Shown piece by piece: positions 1-10,185 of a stretch of DNA of 64,000 bases. The position numbers and the translations under genes were made by a program. Origin of the DNA: an uncultured Cellulosilyticum sp. (GTDB lineage Bacteria; Bacillota; Clostridia; Lachnospirales; Cellulosilyticaceae); NCBI GenBank assembly GCA_934725855.1, contig CAKVCL010000003.1, positions 1-64,000 on the forward strand, written 5' to 3'. A model generated the notes under the pieces. The model did not search any database. It was not told where the DNA came from and was given only the letters and a program-made list of their open reading frames with translations. Every line of letters begins with the position of its first letter. The stretch's first letter is position 1.

Positions 1-110
1 ATACCTCCTAAAAATATTTAAAGACAGTATACTTGAAAATCAAGGGAGTGAATAGGCGTGCTTGATATGACGCTTACCGAATACTTAAACATACCAGAAG
101 AATGTTTTTA
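1..110 (-). promoter_or_regulatory. Array-distal flank with ribosome site for a gene off the left edge
   Basis: No gene is supported in these 110 bases. Read on the minus strand, positions 9-4 spell AGGAGG, a strong ribosome binding site placed so that a minus-strand gene would start just outside the window. The rest is AT-rich trailer sequence beyond the oldest CRISPR repeat and shows no decayed repeat. Confidence 0.45.
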
Positions 111-3100
111 ATTTCAATACATCTAATGTTATGGTTCTTCAGAGATAATGCTAATTGTATAGTATCTATTTGGGAATTTCAATACATCTAATGTTATGGT
201 TCTTCGTTTCCGGGAGATTCATCTTTGGGGGCATCAGCGAGATTTCAATACATCTAATGTTATGGTTCTTCTGAATGAGGAAAAGAAAATTGTAACAGGT
301 GTTGTGTAATTTCAATACATCTAATGTTATGGTTCTTCATAAATTTTTCATTTCAATCTTAACATATGGGTAGGATTTCAATACATCTAATGTTATGGTT
401 CTTCCATATTTAAATCTAACATTGTACATCATCCTCTCCTATTTCAATACATCTAATGTTATGGTTCTTCTCCACTCAGACCATCACTAAAACCAGAATC
501 TTCTTATTTCAATACATCTAATGTTATGGTTCTTCACACTGGTTTATAGCATCTCTAACTTGCTCGTTATTCATTTCAATACATCTAATGTTATGGTTCT
601 TCTGAAAAAATTATATGGTAAATTAGCTATTAAGGTAATATTTCAATACATCTAATGTTATGGTTCTTCAGATACCCTTTATCAAGCGTTTCTGTATTGC
701 TTACTATTTCAATACATCTAATGTTATGGTTCTTCTACTTGCTTAATCCATCTTGATAGTACTTATCTCATTTCAATACATCTAATGTTATGGTTCTTCA
801 TATAAGGGGGTAATTAAGTCATGAATGAAAAAATATTTCAATACATCTAATGTTATGGTTCTTCATGCTCATACAATACATTCAACAACGATACAATGAG
901 ATTTCAATACATCTAATGTTATGGTTCTTCTCTGATAACGGTATTGATGTGTCGAAGATTATAGCTAATTTCAATACATCTAATGTTATGGTTCTTCAAT
1001 TATGGACTGTTGGAATGAGTGTATAGAAGACGCATTTCAATACATCTAATGTTATGGTTCTTCTGTCCTATCTGTGGCAAACAATTTAAAAAAGAATAAT
1101 TTCAATACATCTAATGTTATGGTTCTTCAAATCTGTTATACCAAAGAATTTCTTTACATCTTCCATTTCAATACATCTAATGTTATGGTTCTTCCGTGCG
1201 GATGATAACAATATTAACGAGTATTTTGTATTTCAATACATCTAATGTTATGGTTCTTCCAGTTTTAAGTTCTATTCTTGGGATGGAAATTCCAAATTTC
1301 AATACATCTAATGTTATGGTTCTTCTTTGTCCTATCTGTGGCAAACAATTTAAAAAAGAATAATTTCAATACATCTAATGTTATGGTTCTTCACCGTATC
1401 TATAGACTAAAATTAAAACTTAATAAAATTTCAATACATCTAATGTTATGGTTCTTCTCTTCTTGATTAGGATATCCACCCTAAAATCCATATATTTCAA
1501 TACATCTAATGTTATGGTTCTTCTTAAATAATTTAGTAGATAGTTTGCAATAGGTAAATTATTTCAATACATCTAATGTTATGGTTCTTCAATGGTAAGT
1601 ACAAGTATCCAGTAAATAGATGGAAAAATTTCAATACATCTAATGTTATGGTTCTTCACATTTGTTGCCTTTATAAATTTGTATTCTTTTAAATTTCAAT
1701 ACATCTAATGTTATGGTTCTTCTACTGAACAAATAGCAGAACAAATTAAAAAAGTATGATTTCAATACATCTAATGTTATGGTTCTTCAGCATTTATTAA
1801 ATCGCCTATAACCTTTTTTACTATATTTCAATACATCTAATGTTATGGTTCTTCCCTGATTTGGATGAATTTGAAGTAGAACAAACAGAATTTCAATACA
1901 TCTAATGTTATGGTTCTTCAAAAAAATGGCAGATACAATGAACAACGGAGTGCTATTTCAATACATCTAATGTTATGGTTCTTCCCACTAGTTATCATAC
2001 TGCTAATAGATTTTACACCATTTCAATACATCTAATGTTATGGTTCTTCTAGTATAAAACTCATGGGGTAGGATTTCAATACATCTAATTTCAATACATC
2101 TAATGTTATGGTTCTTCTGCATTGGCTTCTGAATCTATTCCTAATTTATTTAGATTTCAATACATCTAATGTTATGGTTCTTCTCTTGATTAACTCCACC
2201 ATATAAAATACTATCGCTTATTTCAATACATCTAATGTTATGGTTCTTCTGATCCTGAAAAGATTAAATCTATCGCAGATATAACATTTCAATACATCTA
2301 ATGTTATGGTTCTTCTTATACTTTTCAGCTATTTCCTTGTACTTCATTCCATTTCAATACATCTAATGTTATGGTTCTTCATATATAAAGCCCTTCATGG
2401 GCGAGGAGGATTAAAAAATTTCAATACATCTAATGTTATGGTTCTTCACCTCTATTGTATCCACCTGAGTATATCGGGTTTTAAATTTCAATACATCTAA
2501 TGTTATGGTTCTTCATATATTATGGAAAAATTATTTGTAGTACCAAACAAATTTCAATACATCTAATGTTATGGTTCTTCAATTTGTTGCATTGGCAATT
2601 ACTTATCTTATACCCCATTTCAATACATCTAATGTTATGGTTCTTCCAAAGATACAGATAGTAAAGCCCTTAGAAAATATGCATTTCAATACATCTAATG
2701 TTATGGTTCTTCTCTTACGCAAATTTAGCTGAGCAATTTGGAATATCATTTCAATACATCTAATGTTATGGTTCTTCTCCACCGTAGCTTCCACTTGTTG
2801 ATACTCCAGCTTTATTTCAATACATCTAATGTTATGGTTCTTCGCCATAAAACTGAAGCATTCCATGTACTTTACCATCATTTCAATACATCTAATGTTA
2901 TGGTTCTTCTTAACTGCTTTTGGATGTCTGAGTAAACCTTCCCTCATTTCAATACATCTAATGTTATGGTTCTTCCAATGCAACAACAGGAGAAAACGAA
3001 CAGCAAGTTTTATTTCAATACATCTAATGTTATGGTTCTTCTTGGTAGATGCAGAAGCAGCACTTCCACTTGCATAATTTCAATACATCTAATGTTATGG

Positions 3101-4681
3101 TTCTTCAGGTTTTACCAGATGAACAAATAGTATGTGTTTAATTTCAATACATCTAATGTTATGGTTCTTCATTCAAGGTTCAAAAACTATTTGCAAGTCA
3201 AACAATATTTCAATACATCTAATGTTATGGTTCTTCAGATGAACAAACAATTAAATAAAGTACCAAGTCAAGGATTTCAATACATCTAATGTTATGGTTC
3301 TTCTAGTCAACGCCCTTCCCAGTTCTTTGCAAATATAAATTTCAATACATCTAATGTTATGGTTCTTCGAGAGACAGCATGGATACTCCAGTTTATAAAC
3401 TTGCATTTCAATACATCTAATGTTATGGTTCTTCAGCTGTCAAATTCATAAAACATACCACATTCACCAATTTCAATACATCTAATGTTATGGTTCTTCT
3501 TAATCTTATCAATTACACCCTGTTCCTCTTTTTATTTCAATACATCTAATGTTATGGTTCTTCCTCTCTGTTCTGTGGCAATCCAAAGTTTTTAGTATAT
3601 TTCAATACATCTAATGTTATGGTTCTTCAACTGCAAAGCAGACAAGAAGGGAGCAAGAACAATAATTTCAATACATCTAATGTTATGGTTCTTCCGCTGC
3701 TGCTTCACATAATGCTTTAATATTTTCTAATTTCAATACATCTAATGTTATGGTTCTTCGTCAACTACGTTTCCTTTTTCTTTGATTTGCTTAAATTTCA
3801 ATACATCTAATGTTATGGTTCTTCAATTATGCCAGAGTCAAGTGGTGTAGTTTATATTCAATTTCAATACATCTAATGTTATGGTTCTTCTAATTCACAA
3901 GCTGGAAGCATATCTTCAATACGCAATTTCAATACATCTAATGTTATGGTTCTTCTATTAGGAATAATTTCAAATCCATAGCCTAATACTTATTTCAATA
4001 CATCTAATGTTATGGTTCTTCCCCATACTTGCCACCTTCTATCTAAAAATTCATTTTGATTTCAATACATCTAATGTTATGGTTCTTCTCAACGGTTTGC
4101 TTGGTATGGTAGATATTGGATAAGATTTCAATACATCTAATGTTATGGTTCTTCAAATTCCAATGAATAGAATTAATATAGAAATGGATAAATTTCAATA
4201 CATCTAATGTTATGGTTCTTCCTGAAACAGCATTATTTAAAATGTTAGATGTACCTAATTTCAATACATCTAATGTTATGGTTCTTCTCCTAAAACGGAG
4301 CGTTGGTACGTAGGTTCAGATTAATTTCAATACATCTAATGTTATGGTTCTTCCAAAGATGAGATTTATAATGATGAAAGATATACAGAATTTCAATACA
4401 TCTAATGTTATGGTTCTTCAAAAAGATATTATCGGGCTGAAGGATGGCTTTCGGGATTTCAATACATCTAATGTTATGGTTCTTCATATCTGCCATACCG
4501 AGCAAACCGTTGATACTCAAATTTCAATACATCTAATGTTATGGTTCTTCAGCCGAATGTATTCAAGATAAAACTATTGATTCTGCATTTCAATACATCT
4601 AATGTTATGGTTCTTCTTTACAGTAGAAGAAGCAGAAGTTTTAGATAGTGCATTTCAATACATCTAATGTTATGGTTCTTC
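111..4681 (-). CRISPR. Type I-B CRISPR array, 70 repeats and 69 spacers
   Basis: A 30-bp repeat starts at 111, 176, 242 and so on to 4652, with period 64-68 bp. I count 70 full copies, with no variant noticed by eye, and 69 spacers of 34-38 nt. On the minus strand the repeat begins GAAGAACCATAACATTAG and ends ATTGAAAT, the usual type I-B 3' end that becomes the 8-nt crRNA 5' handle. Transcription is therefore leftwards, from the leader next to cas2, and the newest spacers are at the right. Spacers 15 (1064-1098) and 19 (1326-1362) share their last 35 nt. Spacers 61 (4089-4124) and 67 (4486-4520) match on opposite strands. Spacer 30 (2050-2087) carries a half repeat at 2073-2087. The array-distal repeat is intact, which is unusual. 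Confidence 0.99.
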
Positions 4682-4925
4682 CAACCCAAAATAAAGGTTT
4701 CTATTGTTCACGTATTAATGTTTATCCTTGAGTAAACTACATTTCTAACATTTTGCCCCCAATGATTTTTTCTTTTTTGCTTAAGTATGCTAATTTACCT
4801 CTCCACATTGATTTATCAATATAAAATAGGTAAATTAAATTATTTATCACTGGGGGATTTTTATTTATTTTTTGATTTATCTACTAATATTATACCATAT
4901 TTCTTGATTATTGTTCACTATTTAT
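4682..4925 (-). promoter_or_regulatory. CRISPR leader with pre-crRNA promoter
   Basis: AT-rich gap between the newest repeat and the cas2 stop, the normal place for a type I-B leader. On the minus strand a TATAAT box (4894-4889) preceded by TGG forms an extended -10. It lies 17 nt downstream of TGAACA (4917-4912). Transcription would start near 4882, about 200 nt before the first repeat. Open frames here have no supporting features. Confidence 0.75.
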
Positions 4926-5207
4926 TTACAAAATCAGATTTTCTCCATTCGGCGATTTATTCCCCATCACTTCTTCTTCAAAGGTATAATCATTCATTGT
5001 TTTTATAATACAAACAAAGTCTTCATCTTCATGAATAATTTTCTTTAGTTCATTTTTGAGCTTTATTAGATTACTAGGTGTAATGTCTCCTCTAAAAACT
5101 GACTTTTGATAATGTGATAGGTACTTTTTGCATATTTTAAATACCTTTTGAACACGTTTTTCGTTGACATCATAAAACAAAAATGCATAGTTAAAATTTT
5201 TCTTCAT
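4926..5207 (-). CDS. cas2: CRISPR-associated endonuclease Cas2
   Basis: 93-residue Cas2, the structural partner of Cas1 in spacer integration. The N-terminal strand and turn read FLFYDV, the conserved Cas2 beta-1 with its Asp (D13), followed by a K/R-rich helix and a YQKSVFRGD segment typical of the family. The ATG overlaps the cas1 stop by one base (TGATG), so translation is coupled. It is the last gene of the cas operon and borders the leader. Length is normal for the family. The assignment rests on sequence pattern and operon position and is secure. Confidence 0.97.
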   Translation of the reverse strand: MKKNFNYAFLFYDVNEKRVQKVFKICKKYLSHYQKSVFRGDITPSNLIKLKNELKKIIHEDEDFVCIIKTMNDYTFEEEVMGNKSPNGENLIL

Positions 5208-6205
5208 CAGATTTTTTCTCCTATATTAAAAGGTATAAATGGTTTGCCTTCTAAGATGTATTTTATAAGCTTATAGCAATCTAGTTTTATGGCATTGCGA
5301 TAACTTGTCTTTCTGTGTAAGCCTGTATGTTCAAAGACATTTTCTAGTCTTTCTTCAAAAGCTTTTATAAAAATATCTCTTCCTTCTTCATTTAGTAGGC
5401 AATAATTTACCTTTTTTTCAAAGTGTTTATCTACTTTTATCATTTTCTTATTTACAAGTTCAAAAATTGTTTTAAAGGTAATAATCGGTTTAAAAGCTTC
5501 TGTTAAATCTAGGGTCAAGGAAAACCTACGTTCAGTTGGTGTATGTAAAAAACTAATACGCTGATCTAGGTGGGTCTGATAAATAATGGAGGTGGTTTTT
5601 GCATAGAGTAAGCTATTTCCAAAAGAGATCATTGCATTTATTGGATTATCTGGTGGTCTTTTAACACGCTTATTCATCATAAAATCTTCTGGCAAAAAGT
5701 ATTTGAATGTGCCATAAAATTGTTGCCACAAATCTCCTTCTACTTGCATTAATTCTTCTACGTTTGAAGTTTTTTCTATCTTTTCATCTATTTCCTTTTT
5801 TATGTATTTCATGAGTTCATTGACTTCTTTTACCCCATGCTTACTATAATGCTCTAGCACATAGTACATATTGGTTGCAATACCTTTTACAATGCTTTTG
5901 GCAATCACCATTCGGCTAGTTTCAAATGCCTGCACTTGTTTTATTAATAATTTACCACTTAAATATTGATCTTTTGGATAAAATGTACCGCTATAGCCTT
6001 CGTAATAATTAAAGAAATGAACAATAATATGATTTTGGCTTAGGAAATCTAATAGTTTGCTATTTAATGTCACCTCACCAAAACAATAGATTTCTTTTGT
6101 GTTTTCTACAGGTAAATAAATATTCTTATCATCTTTTCTAAAGCATAGTGAATTATCTTTTCGACTCAGTGTTCCCATAGAAGTAATATATTTGGTAGTT
6201 CCCAT
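5207..6205 (-). CDS. cas1: CRISPR-associated integrase Cas1 (type I-B)
   Basis: 332-residue Cas1, the metal-dependent integrase that with Cas2 inserts new spacers at the leader-repeat junction. The three metal ligands expected for Cas1 are visible: Glu156 in VEGDLW, His221 in FLHTPTERR and Asp233 in LTLDLTEAF. The N-terminal beta-rich domain begins YITSMGTLSRKDNSL, a common start in clostridial I-B Cas1. It sits between cas4 and cas2, overlapping the latter by one base. The full length and intact catalytic residues, together with a long array of unvarying repeats, suggest that adaptation has been active. Confidence 0.97.
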   Translation of the reverse strand: MGTTKYITSMGTLSRKDNSLCFRKDDKNIYLPVENTKEIYCFGEVTLNSKLLDFLSQNHIIVHFFNYYEGYSGTFYPKDQYLSGKLLIKQVQAFETSRMVIAKSIVKGIATNMYYVLEHYSKHGVKEVNELMKYIKKEIDEKIEKTSNVEELMQVEGDLWQQFYGTFKYFLPEDFMMNKRVKRPPDNPINAMISFGNSLLYAKTTSIIYQTHLDQRISFLHTPTERRFSLTLDLTEAFKPIITFKTIFELVNKKMIKVDKHFEKKVNYCLLNEEGRDIFIKAFEERLENVFEHTGLHRKTSYRNAIKLDCYKLIKYILEGKPFIPFNIGEKI

Positions 6206-6219
6206 TCTTTTAACCCTCC

Positions 6220-6711
6220 TTAAATATAACAGTACTCATAATAAGCACATTTTTTGCAAGTTCCTAGCTTTGCTTTTTTCTCTGGCAATTCTCCTTCTAG
6301 TAATTTTAGAATATCCTTTTCCATTTCTTCTAAAATCTTTTCTGCTTCTTCTGTGTATTCCACATAGACAATTTTGTTTTCTGTTTTATTTTTTTCTATA
6401 AATTCGATTTTCCCCTTTTTCTCTATTCCTTTGCTTTTTAGCACCTTAAGATAATAGAGCACTTGCCAAGTTACGGCATCAATATCTGCATCTGACTTTT
6501 TGATTTCCACTAGATAATCCTTTGTGAGTTTATCTACTTTAATATTCTCAATCGCTAATTCTGTCTGTGGACTTTGCTCCGCCTTTATTTCATGTAATGC
6601 TTTTCCGACTTTTACATTTTCACTATTGTCTTCTAAATTGACTCTATTACCATGCAGCCAACATTGCCTCTTACAATGCAAATAATAATTTACCAATGTC
6701 CCATTAAGCAT
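6220..6711 (-). CDS. cas4: CRISPR-associated exonuclease Cas4
   Basis: 163-residue Cas4, a RecB-type nuclease with an Fe-S cluster that trims prespacers and helps select the PAM. Cys13 and Cys17 near the N-terminus (LHCKRQCW) and Cys152, Cys155 and Cys161 at the C-terminus provide the cluster ligands. A LVEIKKS segment in the middle matches the nuclease motif with Glu and Lys. It lies 11 bp after cas3 and 14 bp before cas1, inside the operon. Length and order are typical of type I-B. Confidence 0.95.
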   Translation of the reverse strand: MLNGTLVNYYLHCKRQCWLHGNRVNLEDNSENVKVGKALHEIKAEQSPQTELAIENIKVDKLTKDYLVEIKKSDADIDAVTWQVLYYLKVLKSKGIEKKGKIEFIEKNKTENKIVYVEYTEEAEKILEEMEKDILKLLEGELPEKKAKLGTCKKCAYYEYCYI

Positions 6712-6722
6712 TAAACTCCCCC

Positions 6723-9305
6723 CTAGATCATTTCAAAACTACTTCCACACAGAAGTTCTCTGTTAAATTTGCCATTTACCATATACTGCTCCCCATCTTC
6801 AATATAAAAAATGTCCCCAATTTGCTCATTGTAGCCAACCTCTACCTTATTAACCTTCCACATAAAACAGCTCATTTGCTTGCGAAGCTGTGATAATCTT
6901 ACTTTTTTCTCTGCATAAGTCATTTTAGAATTATGAAGTAACGCTTTATACTGCTCCCAAATACACTTACCATCTAATATATAGTGCTGACCATTTTCCT
7001 GTATCTCCATTGTAATGCCTAAAAACACTGTATAAGGATTTAAGTCCTCTTCAATAAGCTGCATCCTACTTTTTACTTTTTCAAAATTTAATTGTTGCAG
7101 GCCTTCTTTCCTAAAATCCTCTAAATTATGTACTGTATAGGACGCATTGTATTGTTTAAGTGCCTTGAAAATTTCTCCATAGTAACCTGCAAAATCTTTG
7201 TTTCTAAGCAGCCTCTGCATTTCTTGATTCATCAGTGTAACGTTTTGATTCTTTCTGCAATCTCCTTTGTATAAAACGGTTGCACTATCTAAGTTAAAGA
7301 AAAAGGCTTTGCAATTTGTTTTTTTACAAGAACGATTGATACGTCCTAAAAACTGCTCTTCTGCATCTAGTAGTGAAATATCTTTAAAGCCATAATCCAT
7401 ATCAATATCTACACCTGCTTCAATTAACTGTGTAGCTACTAGTACCATGCCTTTTTGTTCTTTTTTTATAGATTGAATACACTTCTCCCTTTCCCAACTG
7501 CTGTCATCTCCTGTTAATAGCATTATTTCTACTTGGGACTCTTCCATACGATTAACTAAATCATTATAGAAGTCCATAGCTGTCTTTTTCTTAATAAACT
7601 CCACCAAGATTTTCTTATCTCCAGCTTTAGTATAGTTTACTACTTGCACCATTAACGCCTCATAAACTTCCTCTTCCTCTAATAAACTAAAATCTAGCTG
7701 CACACGGTCTTTAAATAAATGATGATTAAAGTATTTTTCTCTTTGCGTAATGAGCATCGGAATTTCTTCTTGTTCCAGCATAAGCTCCCCGAGCTGTGGA
7801 AGTGTAGCCGACATAATGATAATTTTAATGTTTAAAACTTTAGCATAAGCCTTCAAAAAATGAATCATTTCTGTCCAAATGGCATTTCTATAAGACTGTA
7901 CTTCATCTAAAATAACCACACTGCCTATGAGTTGATACAAACCGACACCATCTTCCCTGCCTGTTCCAAACATCAAATTAAAAAATTGTACATGACTTGT
8001 AATGACCCAAGAATAATGGAAAAATTGTCTATCTAAAAGCATACGATTATAGTTGATTGGTGCTTCATCATCTGTTGTTTGTTTACTGACAATAGGAGTA
8101 ATACTATTGACTACCGTAATTTGGTTGTAGCAATCAGGATTTTCTTTAAAAGCTTCATCTAAAGCTTTCTTTGTTTGTTCTACCAATGTATTAAAAGGGA
8201 AAATATAAAATACTTTATTCCGATAAGGTTGTTTTAAAAGTTCCATGGTAAGCCCAATAGACGTATTGGTTTTTCCCCCACCTGTAGGCGCTTCTAAATA
8301 CAATATATCCTCTTCTAGCTTTTGCTTTAAATTTCCTATAGCTTCTAAGAAAATTTCACTTCTTAGTACATTGATATTGGTCACTTCACTCAAGTTAACA
8401 CCTTTTTGTTTTGTCTGCTTTTCATACTGACAAATAGCCTGATAAGTTCCACTTTTTTCATAAGCTTGTCTCCAAGTTTGTGAGTCTGTTAAATTACCAA
8501 TATCCTTTACTTCTTCCTGCTCCATATAATCGGAAGTAGCATAAAAATCGCAAGCTACTACTAATGAATACATTAATTTTGTGTAAATATAGGGGTAAGC
8601 AGCGTGCCATCCTAATTCTTTTCCTTCTAATATGGCTTTTACACCTATAAAAAGCTGCTCACATAACTTACCTCCTAATGCAAAACAAGCCTTTTCTTCC
8701 CCCTCTAACCCTTTAATCAGCTTAAACTTATTGTCATCAGACATATATTGATACTCGTCATAAAGCTTTTGCAGCTGATCTTCGAAGCTTTCTAGCGTTT
8801 CAAGCTTAGTATGATGCCTTGCTATAACATAGGCATTTAATATCATATAGGTACGCAGTACTTTACCCTCACGTCCTTTAATACCTAACTGCTTCATTCT
8901 GCCTAAAAAATATTCTATATAAAGTGCTGCCGATAAAAGAGCATGACAAGTTTCACTTCCCCCTTTTCCTTTAAAATAACGATTGTTCATTTTAACTAGT
9001 TGAAAATTCACATTACACTTTCCTACATCATGCATATAAAATAAATTAATTGCCATTTCATCAAAAAAGCCCCGGTAAACTTCACTAATGCCTAATGCTC
9101 TATACAGCTTATCTCTAACAACTGCTAGGTTCTTTTCTTTATAAATTTTGTATAAATATTCTATTGTCTTGTCTAGATGCTGTTCTAGTGTTTCTGGTTC
9201 TGCTCCTATCTCACTGGTATGTGCCAGTAGCTTATCTACTTCTTTAATATACTGTTCTAGTGGATATCGTATAATCTTTTCAAAATACTTTTTTTGCTCA
9301 CTCAC
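6723..9305 (-). CDS. cas3: CRISPR-associated helicase-nuclease Cas3 (HD and DExH domains)
   Basis: 860-residue Cas3, the ssDNA nuclease-helicase recruited by Cascade to degrade targets. The N-terminal HD domain has a first His in EQHLDK (His43) and the HD pair in FYMHDVGKCN (His92-Asp93). The SF2 helicase follows: Walker A APTGGGKTN (339-347), DEVQ box (467-470), SAT motif in IIIMSATLP, and a motif VI region TQLIEAGVDIDMD. Nuclease and helicase are fused in one polypeptide and no key residue is missing, so interference should be functional. The gene is separated from cas5 by 118 bp containing a hairpin with a T tract, so it may be expressed at a lower level than the Cascade genes. Confidence 0.97.
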   Translation of the reverse strand: MSEQKKYFEKIIRYPLEQYIKEVDKLLAHTSEIGAEPETLEQHLDKTIEYLYKIYKEKNLAVVRDKLYRALGISEVYRGFFDEMAINLFYMHDVGKCNVNFQLVKMNNRYFKGKGGSETCHALLSAALYIEYFLGRMKQLGIKGREGKVLRTYMILNAYVIARHHTKLETLESFEDQLQKLYDEYQYMSDDNKFKLIKGLEGEEKACFALGGKLCEQLFIGVKAILEGKELGWHAAYPYIYTKLMYSLVVACDFYATSDYMEQEEVKDIGNLTDSQTWRQAYEKSGTYQAICQYEKQTKQKGVNLSEVTNINVLRSEIFLEAIGNLKQKLEEDILYLEAPTGGGKTNTSIGLTMELLKQPYRNKVFYIFPFNTLVEQTKKALDEAFKENPDCYNQITVVNSITPIVSKQTTDDEAPINYNRMLLDRQFFHYSWVITSHVQFFNLMFGTGREDGVGLYQLIGSVVILDEVQSYRNAIWTEMIHFLKAYAKVLNIKIIIMSATLPQLGELMLEQEEIPMLITQREKYFNHHLFKDRVQLDFSLLEEEEVYEALMVQVVNYTKAGDKKILVEFIKKKTAMDFYNDLVNRMEESQVEIMLLTGDDSSWEREKCIQSIKKEQKGMVLVATQLIEAGVDIDMDYGFKDISLLDAEEQFLGRINRSCKKTNCKAFFFNLDSATVLYKGDCRKNQNVTLMNQEMQRLLRNKDFAGYYGEIFKALKQYNASYTVHNLEDFRKEGLQQLNFEKVKSRMQLIEEDLNPYTVFLGITMEIQENGQHYILDGKCIWEQYKALLHNSKMTYAEKKVRLSQLRKQMSCFMWKVNKVEVGYNEQIGDIFYIEDGEQYMVNGKFNRELLCGSSFEMI

Positions 9306-9360
9306 TTTTAAACAACCTCCTTCTTTTAACTAATCCCATTTTTTTAGTTAATTTCCTTAT

Positions 9361-9404
9361 AAACAAAAAACATTGCAACCTATCTACTTTCTAGCTGCAA
9401 TGTC
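9361..9404 (-). terminator. Intra-operon terminator or attenuator between cas5 and cas3
   Basis: An 8-bp inverted repeat, ACATTGCA (9370-9377) with TGCAATGT (9396-9403), has an 18-nt loop. On the minus strand it is followed by a T-rich run (9369-9361). This is a weak Rho-independent terminator shape that could reduce read-through from the Cascade genes into cas3-cas4-cas1-cas2. Confidence 0.55.
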
Positions 9405-9423
9405 TTTTGTTTATGTTTTATTT

Positions 9424-10185
9424 TTAAATGAAGTAAATATTTTCTTGATGTTCTGTCTGATACACTTTATCTGCCTTTTTCACTTTAAGCTTTTGATTTG
9501 TTAAAATAAAAGTAGCAACTTCATATTGATTTTGCTCTGGCTCTAATGCAATGGGAAGTTTTTCTTCATATTTGTAATAAATTTCTTTTTCTTCAAAGAA
9601 ATCTTCCTCCTCATCTTCATCTGTCACCATTTCAAAGTCTTCTTTAAGACATAAGCTCATCATCTTTTGCTCACCTATTAATTCGCTTAAATCCACTTCT
9701 TCAAAAGCTGTAATAATCGCCAAGTGGTCATTCTTTCCAAGGTATGGCACATACACATACTGTCTATTTTGAAGCCGATTTAAAAGCATTTCATAGCAAT
9801 CGTGTCCTTCTTTAATATAAATATCCCAACTAGGCTTTTCTAGCCATTGTTCTTTGACAATTAAATTTCCTCCTGCTTCAGCAGAAGCATAGCCTACTGA
9901 ATTGTTAAAGGTCTGTACCTTCTTTCCAAAAACACCTGGTAAATCTTTTTCTGATTTTCTTTTAGGGACGATACTGACTTCTAAATCCTTGAGCTTTGCA
10001 TAAAATTCAGGGTAAATTTCCTTTTCCGTTTGACTATTATACCCCTTAAAGCCCATGATTGCTCCAAGCATCCCTATTAATGCCACCTTATGCATATTGC
10101 CATAGGTAAAGTATAAAAAAGTATTTACATCTGGCTTTTTAAAAAAAGCAGTTTCTCCTCGTAAATTAAACTTTATAGCTCTCAT
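9424..10185 (-). CDS. cas5: Cascade subunit Cas5 (type I-B)
   Basis: 253-residue Cas5 of the I-B/Hmari type, the RAMP subunit that caps the 5' handle of the crRNA in Cascade. The N-terminus (AIKFNLRGETAFFKKPDVN, then FLYFTYGNMHKVALIGML) matches the Cas5 beta-alpha start and the family's glycine-rich GAIMGFKGY stretch. It overlaps the end of cas7 by 4 bp. An acidic segment with several Glu/Asp runs lies near residues 195-205. The family call is firm. The finer label (Cas5h or Cas5t) is not decided from sequence alone. Confidence 0.93.
   Translation of the reverse strand: MRAIKFNLRGETAFFKKPDVNTFLYFTYGNMHKVALIGMLGAIMGFKGYNSQTEKEIYPEFYAKLKDLEVSIVPKRKSEKDLPGVFGKKVQTFNNSVGYASAEAGGNLIVKEQWLEKPSWDIYIKEGHDCYEMLLNRLQNRQYVYVPYLGKNDHLAIITAFEEVDLSELIGEQKMMSLCLKEDFEMVTDEDEEEDFFEEKEIYYKYEEKLPIALEPEQNQYEVATFILTNQKLKVKKADKVYQTEHQENIYFI

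Noticed and set aside
1278..4571. Several open frames with repeated ISIHLMLWFF, NFNTSNVMVL or KNHNIRCIEI segments
   Set aside because: They are translations of CRISPR repeats and spacers, with no ribosome site and no family match.
111..4681. Array transcribed on the plus strand
   Set aside because: The ATTGAAAT handle is at the 3' end on the minus strand, and the leader with promoter lies between the array and cas2.
111..4681. Self-targeting spacers against genes in this window
   Set aside because: None was seen by eye apart from the pseudo-spacer pair upstream of cas6. A full computed search of the genome would be needed to exclude them.
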